NCBI GenBank assembly: GCA_030916665.1
Contig: JAUPWC010000488.1
Coordinates: forward strand, 1-5,331
Reading direction: 5' to 3'
Source of the DNA: Verrucomicrobiota bacterium
GTDB lineage: Bacteria; Verrucomicrobiota; Verrucomicrobiia; Opitutales; Opitutaceae
Length of the DNA: 5,331 bases
The notes under the pieces were generated by a model. It searched no databases. It was not told the DNA's origin and was given only the letters and a program-made list of their open reading frames with translations. Position 1 is the stretch's first letter; each line of letters opens with the position of its first letter. The position numbers and the translations under genes are program-made. Below, in pieces: positions 4,942 through 5,331 of this stretch.

Positions 4942-5331
4942 ATGCTGCCCAAAACCGCCACGCCACGCATCGTGGTTCTGAAGGGCGATAAACTTTACGG
5001 TGAGCTGATCAGCCGCCACATCAAAGACCTCTGGCGGAACGCCGACGTGCAGGTGTTTCAGCTCGGGTTCGACGCGCTCGATTCCATCCAGGCACGGGTG
5101 CCGGACCTGTTCATCACCGGCGTGAAGATCGACGACATGGATGGATTGGAGCACCTGGAGCCGTTCATCGAAACGGCGCTCCCAATCCTCGTGCTCACGT
5201 CGCGCAAGGACGCCCGCACCTTCGATCTCTTGCGCAGTATTCGCTACGACGGGCTTTATGACGGGCACGCGGAGGGTCTGGAGAATCTGCCGACCGCGTT
5301 GCAACAGGTCATCCAGCGTCGGCTCTACGTG
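4942..5331 (+). CDS. Receiver-like (pseudo-receiver) protein, 5' part, runs off the window
   Basis: ATG at 4942, 2 nt after the ATPase stop, opens a frame of 130 codons that is still open at the window edge. No Shine-Dalgarno is visible, so translation is probably coupled to the ATPase gene. The protein follows the alternating beta/alpha pattern of response-regulator receiver domains: PRIVVLKGDKL, helix, VQVFQLG, PDLFITGVKIDDMDGLEHLE, then ILVLTSRKD and a final YDGLYDGHAEGLENL segment. The phosphorylation residues are missing. The acidic pair after strand 1 reads Lys-Gly-Asp, the phospho-acceptor Asp position is Gly60, and the conserved Lys near the end aligns with Asp107. Thr86 is retained. 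It therefore looks like an atypical receiver that is unlikely to accept phosphate by the usual route. Whether an output domain follows cannot be seen. Confidence 0.7.
   Translation, partial: MLPKTATPRIVVLKGDKLYGELISRHIKDLWRNADVQVFQLGFDALDSIQARVPDLFITGVKIDDMDGLEHLEPFIETALPILVLTSRKDARTFDLLRSIRYDGLYDGHAEGLENLPTALQQVIQRRLYV

Noticed and set aside
4783..5304. Minus-strand open frame opposite the end of the ATPase and the receiver-like gene
   Set aside because: The plus-strand frame from 4942 shows an alternating receiver-fold pattern and close operon spacing; the antisense frame has no recognisable domain.
1..5331. Search for CRISPR arrays, tRNA or rRNA genes, insertion-sequence ends, terminators and internal promoters
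   Set aside because: Coding sequence is continuous with gaps of at most 9 nt. I saw no direct-repeat array, no tRNA-like or rRNA-like segment, no transposase motif, and no hairpin followed by a T run.

Overview
The window is one gap-free, plus-strand gene block from a GC-rich Gram-negative bacterium. It reads as part of a type IV secretion (T4SS) or conjugation operon. Outer-membrane logic is clear: one protein has a cleavable signal peptide, one is an OM-type lipoprotein, and one is a VirB10-like envelope-spanning protein. The taxon cannot be fixed from sequence alone. The core proteins look divergent from the Agrobacterium VirB and RP4 Trb prototypes, which would fit a less-studied phylum such as Verrucomicrobiota or a metagenomic lineage, but that is a weak inference.

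Layout, left to right: (1) the 3' end of a VirB6/TrbL-like polytopic inner-membrane protein with a Gly/Ala-rich tail (1-576); (2) a 64-aa basic, soluble small protein overlapping it (563-757); (3) a VirB8/TrbF-like bitopic protein (763-1428); (4) a VirB9/TrbG-like periplasmic protein (1438-2346); (5) a VirB10/TrbI family protein (2343-3467); (6) a coiled-coil outer-membrane lipoprotein, a candidate VirB7/TraV functional equivalent (3473-4015); (7) a compact single-domain AAA+ ATPase resembling the second ATPase domain of ClpA/ClpB (4025-4939); (8) the 5' end of a receiver-like protein lacking the phosphorylation residues (4942 to the window edge). No gap between genes exceeds 9 nt and several genes overlap, so there is no room for an internal promoter or terminator and no stretch over 300 nt lacks a gene.

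Genes 1 and 3-6 would supply the membrane pore and outer-membrane core: VirB6-like channel, VirB8-like assembly factor, and VirB9/VirB10/lipoprotein core. The most unusual part is the end. Where Agrobacterium-type operons carry the virB11 traffic ATPase after virB10, this one has a lipoprotein, then a Clp-type AAA+ protein with intact ATPase motifs but no aromatic pore loop, then a pseudo-receiver gene only 2 nt downstream. VirB4, VirD4, relaxase and pilin genes are not in the window and may lie outside it.
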